Of a DNA stretch of 64,000 nt, positions 8,425 to 16,268 are shown in pieces. The position numbers were made by a program, and so were the translations under genes. Every line of letters starts with the position of its first letter. Position 1 is the stretch's first letter. This stretch comes from Gaiellaceae bacterium (GTDB lineage: Bacteria > Actinomycetota > Thermoleophilia > Gaiellales > Gaiellaceae), in contig BPGK01000001.1 in the NCBI GenBank assembly GCA_026002995.1, forward strand, positions 2,419,988-2,483,987, in the 5' to 3' direction. The notes under the pieces are model-generated. The model was not told the origin of the DNA. It saw only the letters and a list, made by a program, of their open reading frames with translations, and ran no database searches.

Positions 8425-8460
8425 GCTCCCCCGGGAGGGGGATTCGCGCGGCGCGAGTGC
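8425..8460. repeat. Short intergenic element, also found at 30806
   Basis: This stretch begins GCTCCCCCGGGAGG, continues with a CGCGCG core and ends GAGTGC. The same order of blocks, with a few base differences and a shorter centre, occurs at 30806-30837. Both lie in leaders near XRE-type regulator genes. The CCC/GGG part can fold into a hairpin. Confidence 0.4.
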
Positions 8461-8529
8461 AGTCAAGCACAGGCTAGTCGAAATCACTTGACTAAGCTAC
8501 TTGACTTTTCTGGACCTGGCTCCTATAGT
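8461..8529 (+). promoter_or_regulatory. Promoter with tandem ACTTGACT boxes
   Basis: On the plus strand TTGACT (8501-8506) and TATAGT (8524-8529) are separated by 17 bp, an almost perfect vegetative promoter, predicting a start near 8536. ACTTGACT occurs at 8486-8493 and again at 8499-8506 (13-bp period), with an inverted AGTCAAGC at 8461-8468. The second box contains the -35 element, so a protein bound there would block this promoter. The boxes also lie upstream of the minus-strand HTH-TPR gene, suggesting shared or autogenous control by that regulator (inference). Confidence 0.65.
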
Positions 8530-8535
8530 CAGCCG

Positions 8536-8708
8536 CACACCGCACCGACCGGACGCCAGGTCGGATGCGAGGGCACCACCGCCGGATCCGCAGGCGAGTG
8601 CAGGGAGTCCGTGGCTGGGCCGCAGAGCCACGAACACCGACTCGCCTCCCCCGGGAAGGGGTCGCCTCGAACGGAGAACGCCCCCGGAGCCGCAGCCGGG
8701 GGCGTTCT
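8536..8708 (+). ncRNA. Candidate structured small RNA, about 173 nt
   Basis: The interval runs from the predicted start of the promoter at 8501-8529 to a perfect 13-bp terminator-like hairpin at 8675-8708. No convincing reading frame on the plus strand lies inside it. Several helices can be drawn: GACC/GGTC near 8546; a long arm GGCGAGT/ACTCGCC around 8593-8646 enclosing GTGGCT/AGCCAC; and CCCC/GGGG near 8650-8661. The flanking genes are both on the minus strand, so the RNA stands alone. It does not match 4.5S, tmRNA, RNase P or a cobalamin riboswitch by eye. The class is unknown. Confidence 0.5.
8675..8708. terminator. Bidirectional terminator-like hairpin
   Basis: Perfect 13-bp arms (AGAACGCCCCCGG / CCGGGGGCGTTCT) flank an 8-nt loop. 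It ends the candidate small RNA on the plus strand and lies 39 nt after the TetR stop on the minus strand. There is no clear U-tract on either side, as is common in GC-rich actinobacteria. Confidence 0.65.
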
Positions 8709-8746
8709 GCGTCCGGGGCCTGCAGGAGCGCGGCAGCCGGCCGGGC

Positions 8747-9346
8747 CTACGCTTCCCCCGTGAGCCACCGGTGCCGCTGCGCCCGGATCGCCTCGATGTC
8801 GTCCGTGTCCAGTGGGCCGCCGAGCCGGTCGGCGACCGCCTGCAGGAGCGCGCCTCCGATGAACACCCAGGCCTCCGCGTCCGCGTCCCGGTCAGGGTGA
8901 ACCACACCGGCCTCCTGGAGCTTCCGCAGCATGTCGGCGAAGAAGTCGTGCACCTCGCGCATGTGCCGGCGGACGTGGCGACGGATCTCCGGATCCTCGC
9001 CCGCCTCGGTGATCGCCTGCATCCACAGGCTCGGGAGGAGGACCTTCATCTCCCGCATCGAGGCAGGGCCGAGGCTCCGCCAGCCCTCGACCGGCCCCCG
9101 CTGCGCGAACGTCCGCTCGAGAAGCGCACGCTTGCGCTGCCACACGTCGTCGAGGCAGGCGAGGTAGAGGTCGCGCTTCGACCGAAAGTGTCGGTACAGG
9201 ATCGGCTCCGAGACACCCGCCTCGCGGGCGATCTCGGCGGTCGTCGCCCCCGCGTAGCTCCCGCTCGAGAAGACGCGGAGCGCCGCGTCGAGCAGCGCGC
9301 GGCGACGCTCGGCGGCCGGCAGACGGGTCGCGGTTCGAGGGATCAT
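8747..9346 (-). CDS. TetR-family transcriptional repressor
   Basis: This 199-residue regulator starts at ATG 9346, giving MIPRTATRLPAAERR and then the TetR helix-turn-helix FSSGSYAGATTAEIAREAGVSEPILYRHFRSKRDLY (about 28-65). The C-terminal helical ligand domain resembles other drug-efflux regulators. Its ATG overlaps the TGA of the upstream MFS pump (ATGA), so pump and repressor are made together. The likely target is the GTTAGT/ACTAAC palindrome in front of the pump. The inducer is unknown. Confidence 0.88.
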   Translation of the reverse strand: MIPRTATRLPAAERRRALLDAALRVFSSGSYAGATTAEIAREAGVSEPILYRHFRSKRDLYLACLDDVWQRKRALLERTFAQRGPVEGWRSLGPASMREMKVLLPSLWMQAITEAGEDPEIRRHVRRHMREVHDFFADMLRKLQEAGVVHPDRDADAEAWVFIGGALLQAVADRLGGPLDTDDIEAIRAQRHRWLTGEA

Positions 9347-10773
9347 GCCGCCGGCTCCGGAGCGCTCGCGCGCGCCGACCGCCCCGCCCCCTCGTGCGGG
9401 CGGACGAGGAGGTAGGCGACGATCGCGCCGACGAGGGCGATCCCGGCCGCGGTCTGAAGCGCGTGCTCGAACCCCCGCATGAAGGCCTCCGGCGCGCGGA
9501 CGCTGCCGGCCTCGCGGGCCATGATCGCGCCCATGACCGCGATTCCGAGCGAGCCGCCCACCTGTCGGAAGGCGTTCAGCACCGCCGCCCCCACCCCGGC
9601 CTTCTCGACCGGCACCGCACGCGTCGCAGCGGCCGTGCTCGGCGTCATCGTGAGAGCCATTCCCACGCCACCGAGGAGGAAGCCGGGCAGGAGCTCGGCG
9701 TACGTCGCGTCCACTCCGAGCCGCGACAGGTAGGCGAGATGGAGGGCGACGAGGAGCATCCCGCCGGTCATGAGCGAGCGCGAGCCGATTCGGTCGGCTG
9801 TCCTCCCGGCGAGCGGCGCGACGACGATGATGAGGATGGTCATGGGCAGGAACGCGGCGCCTGTCCTCACCGCCGAGTAGCCGAGGATCCCCTGCATGTA
9901 TAGGGACATGAAGAAGAACACCCCGAACATCGCGAGCGCGGCGAGGAGCGTGACCGTGTTCGCCCCCGTGTACGTCCGGTTCCGGAAGAGATCGAGTGGG
10001 AGCATCGGCGCCCGTTGGACGCGCTCGAGGACGAGGAAGGCGGAGAGCGCGAGGGCGGCGAGCGCGAAGGAGCCGAGGATCCGCGTCGACGTCCAGCCGT
10101 ACGTGTTCGCCTCGATGAGCCCGTACGTGAGAGCGAACAGCCCGAGCCCGGAGGTCGCAAGCCCCGGGAGGTCGAGGCGCTCGTGCGTCTCGTCGCGTGA
10201 CTCTGGGACGAGCAGGTAGCTCGCGAGCACGCCGGCGACGCCGACCGGGACGTTGACGAAGAAGATCCAGTGCCAGCTCAGGTGCTCGGTGAGCAGGCCC
10301 CCGACGAGGGGGCCGATCGCGAGCGCGAGCGCGGAGACGCCCGCCCACACACCGACCGCGACCCCGCGCCGGGCAGGCGGAAAGGTGGCGGCGATGATGG
10401 AGAGCGTGGCCGGGCTCATGAGGGCCGCCCCGAGCCCCTGTACCACTCGCGCGGCGATGAGCGCCTCGCTCGAGCCGGCGAGGCCGCAGAGGAGCGACGC
10501 GCCGGTGAAGACGAGGATCCCGAGCACGAAGATCCGGCGCCGGCCGTACGCGTCCGCGACCTTGCCGCCGATGAGCATGAAAGCCGCGAAGGCGAGCGCG
10601 TACCCCGTGACGACCCACTGCAGCTCGGGGAGCGTCGCCTCCAGGTCGCGTTGGATCGCCGGCAGCGCGACGTTCACGACCGTGTTGTCGAGCATGATCA
10701 TGAAGAGCCCGACGGAGACGGCAGCGAGCGTCAACCACATGCGGTCTCGCTCTGCCAAGATGCGACCAGTCAT
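9343..10773 (-). CDS. MFS drug/proton antiporter, DHA2 (14-TM, EmrB/QacA) family
   Basis: The 476-residue protein has about 14 hydrophobic spans. It begins with the DHA2 motif LDNTVVNVALPAIQRDL in TM1 and GGKVADAYGRRR as motif A between TM2 and TM3. Antiporter motif C-like GPLVGGLLTEHLSWHWIFFVN follows. Members export hydrophobic drugs, dyes or metabolites using the proton gradient. It is cotranscribed with its own TetR repressor and divergent from an acyl-CoA synthetase only 24 nt away, so both promoters share the operator region. Confidence 0.9.
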   Translation of the reverse strand: MTGRILAERDRMWLTLAAVSVGLFMIMLDNTVVNVALPAIQRDLEATLPELQWVVTGYALAFAAFMLIGGKVADAYGRRRIFVLGILVFTGASLLCGLAGSSEALIAARVVQGLGAALMSPATLSIIAATFPPARRGVAVGVWAGVSALALAIGPLVGGLLTEHLSWHWIFFVNVPVGVAGVLASYLLVPESRDETHERLDLPGLATSGLGLFALTYGLIEANTYGWTSTRILGSFALAALALSAFLVLERVQRAPMLPLDLFRNRTYTGANTVTLLAALAMFGVFFFMSLYMQGILGYSAVRTGAAFLPMTILIIVVAPLAGRTADRIGSRSLMTGGMLLVALHLAYLSRLGVDATYAELLPGFLLGGVGMALTMTPSTAAATRAVPVEKAGVGAAVLNAFRQVGGSLGIAVMGAIMAREAGSVRAPEAFMRGFEHALQTAAGIALVGAIVAYLLVRPHEGAGRSARASAPEPAA

Positions 10774-10792
10774 GCCTCGCCTTTCCCTAGAA

Positions 10793-10823
10793 GTTAGTGA
10801 GCGCTAAGCTAGCAGATACTAAC
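10793..10823. promoter_or_regulatory. Probable TetR operator
   Basis: GTTAGT (10793-10798) and ACTAAC (10818-10823) form a 6-bp inverted repeat with a 19-bp interval, and a nested TTAG-N6-CTAA lies at 10794-10807. It sits 20 bp upstream of the MFS start on the minus strand and covers the first codons of the divergent synthetase gene. Position and shape fit the local TetR protein (inference). Confidence 0.5.
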
Positions 10824-12740
10824 CAGGGTCGGCGCTTCACGTGGACGCCGAGCCCCGAGCAGCTCGCGGCCGCGAACGTGACGCGGCTCGCGCGCACGCT
10901 CGGCTGCGCGACCTACGAGGAGCTCCATCGCCTCTCGGTCGAGGAGCCCGACCGCTTCTGGCGCGCCGTGCGCGACGACCTCGGGATCCCGTTCGCGCGG
11001 GACTGGGACGCCGTGCTGGACGACTCGCGAGGGCCCGAGTGGACGCGCTGGTTCGTCGGAGCGCGCCTCAACCTCGCCGAGGCGTGCGTCCACCGCTGGG
11101 CGCGCGAGCGTCCCGACGAGGAGGCCGCGATCTGGGCGCCCGAGGACGGAGCGCGACGGGCGCTCACCTGGCGCGAGCTCTCGGACGCGGTCACTCGGCT
11201 CGCGGAGGCGCTCGCGGAGCTCGGCGTCCAGGAGGGGGACACGGTCGGGCTCTACCTGCCGATGGCGCCGGAGGCGGCGATCGCCTCGCACGCCTGCGCG
11301 CACCTCGGCGCGATCCAGGTCCCGATCTTCTCCGGCTTCGCAGCGCCCGCCGTCGCCACGAGGCTCGCCGACGCCGAGGCGCGCGTCCTCGTCACCGCGG
11401 ACGGCTCGCTGAGACGCGGCTCGACGGTTCCCATGAAGGCGATCGCCGACGAAGCCGTGCGCGACGTCCCGTCGATCGAGCACGTCGTCGTCTGGCGGCG
11501 GCTCGAGATCGACGTGCCCTGGACGCCGGGACGTGACCACGACTGGGACGAGCTCGTCGCCGCCTCCCCGGGCACGCTCCCCCCACGCGAGGTGGGAAGC
11601 GAGGCTCCCTACCTCCTCGCCTACACCTCGGGGACGACGGGGAAGCCGAAGGGAGCGCTCCACGTCCAGGGCGGCTTCCTGCTCTCCATCGCCCGCGAGG
11701 CCGCCTACCAGGCCGACCTGAAGCCGGGCGACCGCGTCCTCTTCGCGACGGACATGGGGTGGATCATGGGGCCGTGGACCGTCGTGGGCGCGGGAGCGCT
11801 CGGCGCCGCGGTCGTCTACCTCGAGGGCGCGCCCGATCGTCCTCCGGATCGGATCTGGAGCCTCGTCGAGCGCGAGCGGGTGACGATGCTCGGCGTCTCG
11901 CCCACGCTCGTACGCGCGCTCATCCCGCATGGAGAGCCCGATGCCGACCTCTCCTCGCTGCGCGCCGTGACGACGACCGGAGAGCCCTGGAACCGCGGCC
12001 CCTACGAGTGGCTCGACGCCCACGTCTGCGGCAAGGGCCGGATTCCGATCATCAACATCTCCGGCGGCACGGAGGTGGGCGCCTGCTTCCTCTCGGTGAG
12101 CTGGCTCGCGCCGACGAAGCCGTGCTCGCTCGGCTTCCCGGCGCTCGGCCAGGACCTCGACGTCTTCGACGAGCAGGGACGTCCCGTGCGGGGGGAGGTG
12201 GGCGAGCTCGTCTGCAAGCGCCCGTGGCCCGGCATGACGCGCGGCATCTGGCGCGATCCGGAGCGCTACCTCGATACGTACTGGCGTCGCTTCCCCGGCG
12301 TCTGGACACACGGCGACTGGGCCTCGGTGGACGAGGACGGCTACTGGTACCTGCACGGCCGCTCCGACGACACGCTCAACATCGCCGGCAAGCGCATCGG
12401 CCCCGCCGAGCTCGAGTCGGCCGCCGTCGGGCACCCGGCCGTCGCCGAGGCGGCGGCGATCGGCGTGCCGCACGACGTGAAAGGGGAGGTGCCCTGGCTC
12501 TTCTGTGTGCTGCGGCCGGGAGCCGAGACGACCCCCGAGGACGTCGCGCGCGCGATCGCGGACGAGCTGGGGAAGGCGTTCAAGCCCGACCGTGTCGTCT
12601 TCGTCTCGGCGCTCCCGAAGACGCGGAGCGCGAAGATCGTGCGGCGTGCGGTGCGAGCGCGCGCGCTCGGTCAGGATCCCGGCGACCTCTCCACCCTCGA
12701 GAACCCCGAGGCGCTCGAGGAGATCGCGCGTGCCCTCTGA
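10797..12740 (+). CDS. Acetyl-CoA synthetase-like AMP-forming acyl-CoA ligase
   Basis: The 647-residue ligase has the adenylate-forming signature YTSGTTGKPKGALH (about 276-289), the ATPase motif GGTEVG, GDWASVDEDGYWYLHGRSDD (A8 hinge region) and the C-terminal catalytic Lys in PKTRSAKIVRR. Overall length and the N-terminal FTWTPSPEQLAAANV resemble acetyl/propionyl-CoA synthetase relatives. A true Acs lies at 42483, so this paralogue probably uses another acid. The GTG at 10797 is the first in-frame start but lies inside the presumed TetR operator and lacks a ribosome site. Translation may be leaderless. It is followed by an overlapping SDR gene. Confidence 0.85.
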   Translation: MSAKLADTNQGRRFTWTPSPEQLAAANVTRLARTLGCATYEELHRLSVEEPDRFWRAVRDDLGIPFARDWDAVLDDSRGPEWTRWFVGARLNLAEACVHRWARERPDEEAAIWAPEDGARRALTWRELSDAVTRLAEALAELGVQEGDTVGLYLPMAPEAAIASHACAHLGAIQVPIFSGFAAPAVATRLADAEARVLVTADGSLRRGSTVPMKAIADEAVRDVPSIEHVVVWRRLEIDVPWTPGRDHDWDELVAASPGTLPPREVGSEAPYLLAYTSGTTGKPKGALHVQGGFLLSIAREAAYQADLKPGDRVLFATDMGWIMGPWTVVGAGALGAAVVYLEGAPDRPPDRIWSLVERERVTMLGVSPTLVRALIPHGEPDADLSSLRAVTTTGEPWNRGPYEWLDAHVCGKGRIPIINISGGTEVGACFLSVSWLAPTKPCSLGFPALGQDLDVFDEQGRPVRGEVGELVCKRPWPGMTRGIWRDPERYLDTYWRRFPGVWTHGDWASVDEDGYWYLHGRSDDTLNIAGKRIGPAELESAAVGHPAVAEAAAIGVPHDVKGEVPWLFCVLRPGAETTPEDVARAIADELGKAFKPDRVVFVSALPKTRSAKIVRRAVRARALGQDPGDLSTLENPEALEEIARAL

Positions 12741-13494
12741 CGCGCTCACAGGCGTCGCCCTCGTCACGGGCGGCGGTCGGGGAATCGGGCGCTCGATCGC
12801 GCTCGAGCTGGCGGCGGCCGGGATGCGCGTCGCCGTCACCGGCCGTACGGCCGAGCAGGTCGAGTCCGTCGCGGCCGAGGTCGGCGGGCTCGGCCTCGTC
12901 GGGGACGTGTCGAGGCGCGAGGATGTCGAGCGCTGGGTCGCGCGCACGGAGGCCGAGCTCGGCCCGATCGACCTGCTCGTGGCGAACGCCGGCGTCGCCG
13001 GGCCCCGCGAGCCGACCTGGGAGGCCGACCTCGAGCGGTGGTGGCGGACGTTCGAGGTGAACGTCCTCGGCGTCCACCTCTGCTGCCGGGCGGTGCTCCC
13101 GGCGATGCTCGAGCGGGGATCGGGCCGCATCGTCATCACGGGGAGTGGCGCCGCGTACCTCCCCGGATCGCGCACGACGGCCTATCCGGCGAGCAAAGCC
13201 GCCGTCTGGCGCTACGGCGAGTGCCTGGCCGAGGAGCTCCGCGGACGCGTCCCGGTCTTCGTCATCAGCCCCGGTCTCGTACGGACCGCCATGACCGAGG
13301 ATTGGTTCCCCGAGGACGCGCCGTGGACTCCGCCCGAGCTCGCGCCAACGTTGGTACGCGTGCTCGCCTCGGGACGCGCCGACGCGCTCGCGGGCCGCTA
13401 CCTCCACGCCGAGCACGACGACATCGAGGACCTGATCCGGCGCGCGGACGAGGTCGTCGCGAGCGACCTGAACGCGATCCGGCTTCGACGCTGA
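12730..13494 (+). CDS. Short-chain dehydrogenase/reductase
   Basis: This is a 254-residue classical SDR. GTG 12730 is chosen because it overlaps the end of the synthetase gene by 11 nt and places the cofactor motif TGGGRGIG about 12 residues in. It shows VANAGVAG (NAG motif), ITGSGAAYL with the catalytic Ser, and YPASKAA (Tyr-xxx-Lys). ISPGLVRTAMTEDWFPED follows. It is probably cotranslated with the acyl-CoA ligase and may reduce or oxidise a hydroxyacyl-type compound in the same pathway. Confidence 0.87.
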   Translation: MPSDALTGVALVTGGGRGIGRSIALELAAAGMRVAVTGRTAEQVESVAAEVGGLGLVGDVSRREDVERWVARTEAELGPIDLLVANAGVAGPREPTWEADLERWWRTFEVNVLGVHLCCRAVLPAMLERGSGRIVITGSGAAYLPGSRTTAYPASKAAVWRYGECLAEELRGRVPVFVISPGLVRTAMTEDWFPEDAPWTPPELAPTLVRVLASGRADALAGRYLHAEHDDIEDLIRRADEVVASDLNAIRLRR

Positions 13495-13526
13495 CGTCCG
13501 CGTCGGCAACCGCCGCTTCGGGATCC

Positions 13527-13659
13527 GGGCGACCCAAGGGTCGCCCCTACGATCCCACCCCGACCGCGCCGTGGCTCCGGACGGACGCGCGCACCGATCC
13601 CGCCGCCCGTCGGGGCGAGGCTTGCCTCGCCCGCGTCCCTCGTCCTGCCGGGACGAGGG
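13527..13659. repeat. Cluster of three perfect 9-bp palindromes
   Basis: Three hairpin units follow one another: GGGCGACCC/GGGTCGCCC at 13527-13546, GGGCGAGGC/GCCTCGCCC at 13613-13632, and CCCTCGTCC/GGACGAGGG at 13637-13659. The first unit's second arm recurs as AAGGGTCGCCCCTGCGA near 13762. The cluster fills the gap between two convergent genes and looks like a REP-type intergenic repeat array. It may also end transcription from both sides. Confidence 0.65.
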
Positions 13660-13669
13660 CGACCCACGC

Positions 13670-13756
13670 GCAACAGGGGGTCAGGTCTCCCGTGTTGCAG
13701 CGAGGGAAGGCACCGAGCACGCGCGCAACGAAAGGGACCTGACCCCAGTGTTGCGC
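13670..13756. repeat. Inverted pair of REP-like elements (REPIN-like)
   Basis: Two units in opposite orientation: 13670-13698 has core GGGGTCAGGTCTCC bounded by GCAAC and GTTGC, and 13723-13756 has core GGGACCTGACCCC bounded by GCGCAAC and GTTGCGC. The cores are near reverse complements. The doublet form matches REPIN elements mobilised by RAYT transposases. No such transposase is in this window. With the palindromes just upstream they account for most of the 310-bp gap. Confidence 0.65.
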
Positions 13757-13804
13757 GGTACAAGGGTCGCCCCTGCGACGATCGACGAGTCGCCCTGCCG
13801 AGTC

Positions 13805-14479
13805 CTACGCGCGCGGGAGGATCCAGACCTGGCGCGCGACGGCGAGCGGCTCGCCGCTCTCGGCGAAGAGCGCCGTGCCCGCGTAGAGCTTCCGCCCGTC
13901 CTCGCCGAGCGGCCAGGCGACGACGACGCAGCGCTCGCCGAGCCGAGGGAGGCCCTCGACACGAGCGGTCATCCGCCCGAGCACGGCCTCGCCCCTCCCC
14001 TCGGCGCCGACGGCGTAGGCGCCCGGGCAGTCGATCGCCGCCCACACGATCGCCGGCGAGACCTCGCGCACGACCCAGGTCGCGGCATGCAGCGGCTCGC
14101 GGCCCGCCACGGGCCCGACGTGGACGGCGAGCCCGTCTCCCTCCGCCCGGGTTCCGCAGACGTAGCACTCGCGGAAGACCGGATCGCCGACCCTGACGTG
14201 ACGTCGCTCAGCCTCGAGCGCCGCCTCGTACGAGACGGGCTCCGGCGCGGAGAGCTCGACGGCCGCCGGCCTCGCCTCCGCGACGAGCTCCTCGGCGTCG
14301 AGGAGCAGGATGCGCTCGCCCTCGCGACGGACGTCGAGGGGGCGGTCGAGCGGGGGCGGGAGGCGCAGCGTGACCTCCACCTCGGGCGCGCCGACGAGCG
14401 AGGCGAGCCGGCCGCAGGCGTAGCCGCCGTTCGCAGAGGTGAGCGGGCCACGGAAGCGGCGAGGGAAGGTGATGCGCAT
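13805..14479 (-). CDS. Hotdog-fold thioesterase-like protein
   Basis: The start is taken as ATG 14479 (MRITFPRRFRGPLTSANGGY), which gives 224 residues; the longer frame adds only unrelated sequence. NGGYACGRLASLVG in the N-terminal half and the C-terminal ATWVVREVSPAIVWAAIDCPG to MTARVEGLPRLGE region fit two hotdog modules of the acyl-CoA thioesterase type. Between them, FRECYVCGTRAEGDGL holds a CxxC pair that might bind metal. It probably hydrolyses or binds a CoA thioester. It is divergent from nadE. Confidence 0.7.
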   Translation of the reverse strand: MRITFPRRFRGPLTSANGGYACGRLASLVGAPEVEVTLRLPPPLDRPLDVRREGERILLLDAEELVAEARPAAVELSAPEPVSYEAALEAERRHVRVGDPVFRECYVCGTRAEGDGLAVHVGPVAGREPLHAATWVVREVSPAIVWAAIDCPGAYAVGAEGRGEAVLGRMTARVEGLPRLGERCVVVAWPLGEDGRKLYAGTALFAESGEPLAVARQVWILPRA

Positions 14480-14552
14480 CCGCGCCAGCCTACGTCGTGG
14501 GCGGGCGGCCCGGCGAGGATAGACTGCGGTTTGTGACTGCGAGGCGAAAACC

Positions 14553-16265
14553 GTGAGGCTCGCCCTCGCGCAGCTCGACGTCGTCGTCGGCGACATCGAG
14601 GGCAACCGCGACCGGATCGTCGACGTGCTCGGGACGGCGCGCGAGGCCGACGCCGACCTCGTCGTCTTCCCGGAGCTCGCGGTCACCGGCTACCCGCCCG
14701 AGGACCTCCTCCTCCGACCGGCGTTCGTGCGCGCCGCGCACGCGGCGGTGGGCGAGATCGCGCGCGCGACCGAGGGGCTCGTCGCCCTCGTCGGCACGCC
14801 CTGGCTCGACCGCGACCTCGCCAACGCGTGCGCCGTCTGTGCCGACGGGGCGGTGCGCGCCGTCTACCGCAAGCACTTCCTGCCCAACTACGGCGTCTTC
14901 GACGAGCACCGCTACTTCGGAGAGGGTCGCGAGCTCGTGCTCCTCCGCCTCGGCGAGACGTACGTCGGCCTCACGATCTGCGAGGACGTCTGGCAGCCCG
15001 GCCCTCCCGCCACCGACCTCGCCCTCGCCGGCGCGCAGCTCATCGTCAACCTCTCCGCATCGCCGTTCCACGTCGGAAAGGCGGAGGAGCGGGAGGAGAT
15101 GCTCGTCACGCGCGCCCGCGACACGAGCGCGTACGTGGCCTTCTGCAACCTCGTCGGCGGCCAGGACGAGCTCGTCTTCGACGGCCACTCCGTCGTGCTC
15201 GACGACTCCGGCACCGTCGTCGCGCGCGCACCGGGGTTCGAGGAGCACCTCCTCGTCGTCGACGTCTCACCGGAGCTCGCGATCGGCCGGCGTCTGCGAG
15301 ACATCCGGCGGCGCGAGCTCGAGCGCTCGCGGGAGACGGCGCCCGAGGTGCGAATCGTCGAGCTCGCAGGAGCCCGCGGTGCCGGGCACCACCCCGCGAG
15401 CCACCCCGTCGCCCCGTTCGAGCCCGAGCTCGAGCAGATGCGACGAGCGCTCACCCTAGGGCTGCGCGACTACGTGGACAAGAACGGGTTCCACGACGTC
15501 GTCGTCGGCGTCTCAGGCGGCATCGACTCCGCGCTGACGGCGGCGCTGTGCGCGGACGCACTCGGGCCCGAGCGCGTCCACTGCGTCTCCATGCCCTCCC
15601 GCTTCACCTCCGAGGGGACACGCACGGACGCGCGGCGGCTCGCGGAGGCGCTCGGCTGCGACTTCCGAGAGATCCCGATCGAGGCGATGGTCGAGACCTT
15701 CCGTCGCGAGCTCGCCGAGGCGACGGGCGGGCTGCGCGGTCTCGCCGACGAGAACCTCCAGGCCCGCGTGCGGGGCGTCGTCGTGATGGCGCTCTCGAAC
15801 ACCTACGGCTGGCTCGTCGTCTCGACCGGGAACAAGTCCGAGCTCGCGGTCGGCTACGCGACGCTCTACGGCGACATGGTCGGCGGCTTCGCGCTCCTGA
15901 AAGACGTCTTCAAGACGGACGTCTTCCGGCTCGCCCGCTACCTGAACGAACGCGCCGGCCGGGAGCTGATCCCCGCGAGCACGATCGAGCGCGCCCCGAG
16001 CGCCGAGCTCCGCCCCGACCAGCGCGACGAGGACTCGCTCCCGCCGTACGAGCTCCTCGACCCGGTGCTCGAGGCGTACGTCGAGCGCGATCGCTCGCGA
16101 GAGGAGCTGCTCGAGGAGTTCGACCCCGAGGTCGTCGAGCGCGCGGTGGCGCTCGTCGACCGGGCCGAGTACAAGCGCCGGCAAGCGCCGCCCGGGGTGA
16201 AGCTCCGTCCGAAGGCGTTCGGCCGCGACCGGCGCACGCCGATCACCAACCGCTGGCGCGACTGA
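14553..16265 (+). CDS. nadE: Glutamine-dependent NAD+ synthetase
   Basis: This is a 570-residue two-domain enzyme that makes NAD+ from deamido-NAD+, ATP and glutamine. The N-terminal nitrilase-type glutaminase shows the Glu-Lys-Cys triad at E41 (FPELAVTGYPPED), K107 (YRKHFLPNYGVFDE) and C143 (TICEDVW). The C-terminal ATP-pyrophosphatase domain has the P-loop SGGIDSAL at 321-328 and TGNKSELAVGY further on. It starts at GTG 14553 with MRLALAQLDVVVGD, the usual N-terminus. A TAGACT -10-like box lies about 25 nt upstream. It converges with the Nudix gene 3 nt away. Confidence 0.95.
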   Translation: MRLALAQLDVVVGDIEGNRDRIVDVLGTAREADADLVVFPELAVTGYPPEDLLLRPAFVRAAHAAVGEIARATEGLVALVGTPWLDRDLANACAVCADGAVRAVYRKHFLPNYGVFDEHRYFGEGRELVLLRLGETYVGLTICEDVWQPGPPATDLALAGAQLIVNLSASPFHVGKAEEREEMLVTRARDTSAYVAFCNLVGGQDELVFDGHSVVLDDSGTVVARAPGFEEHLLVVDVSPELAIGRRLRDIRRRELERSRETAPEVRIVELAGARGAGHHPASHPVAPFEPELEQMRRALTLGLRDYVDKNGFHDVVVGVSGGIDSALTAALCADALGPERVHCVSMPSRFTSEGTRTDARRLAEALGCDFREIPIEAMVETFRRELAEATGGLRGLADENLQARVRGVVVMALSNTYGWLVVSTGNKSELAVGYATLYGDMVGGFALLKDVFKTDVFRLARYLNERAGRELIPASTIERAPSAELRPDQRDEDSLPPYELLDPVLEAYVERDRSREELLEEFDPEVVERAVALVDRAEYKRRQAPPGVKLRPKAFGRDRRTPITNRWRD

Positions 16266-16268
16266 GCC

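Noticed and set aside
8536-8708. Cobalamin or other known riboswitch for the region upstream of 8708
   Set aside because: Some short similarities (AGTCCG, CCGC) occur, but the conserved order of the cobalamin core is missing and no gene follows on the same strand.
13527-13756. CRISPR array
   Set aside because: The palindromic units differ in sequence and spacing, and there are no regular spacers or cas genes.
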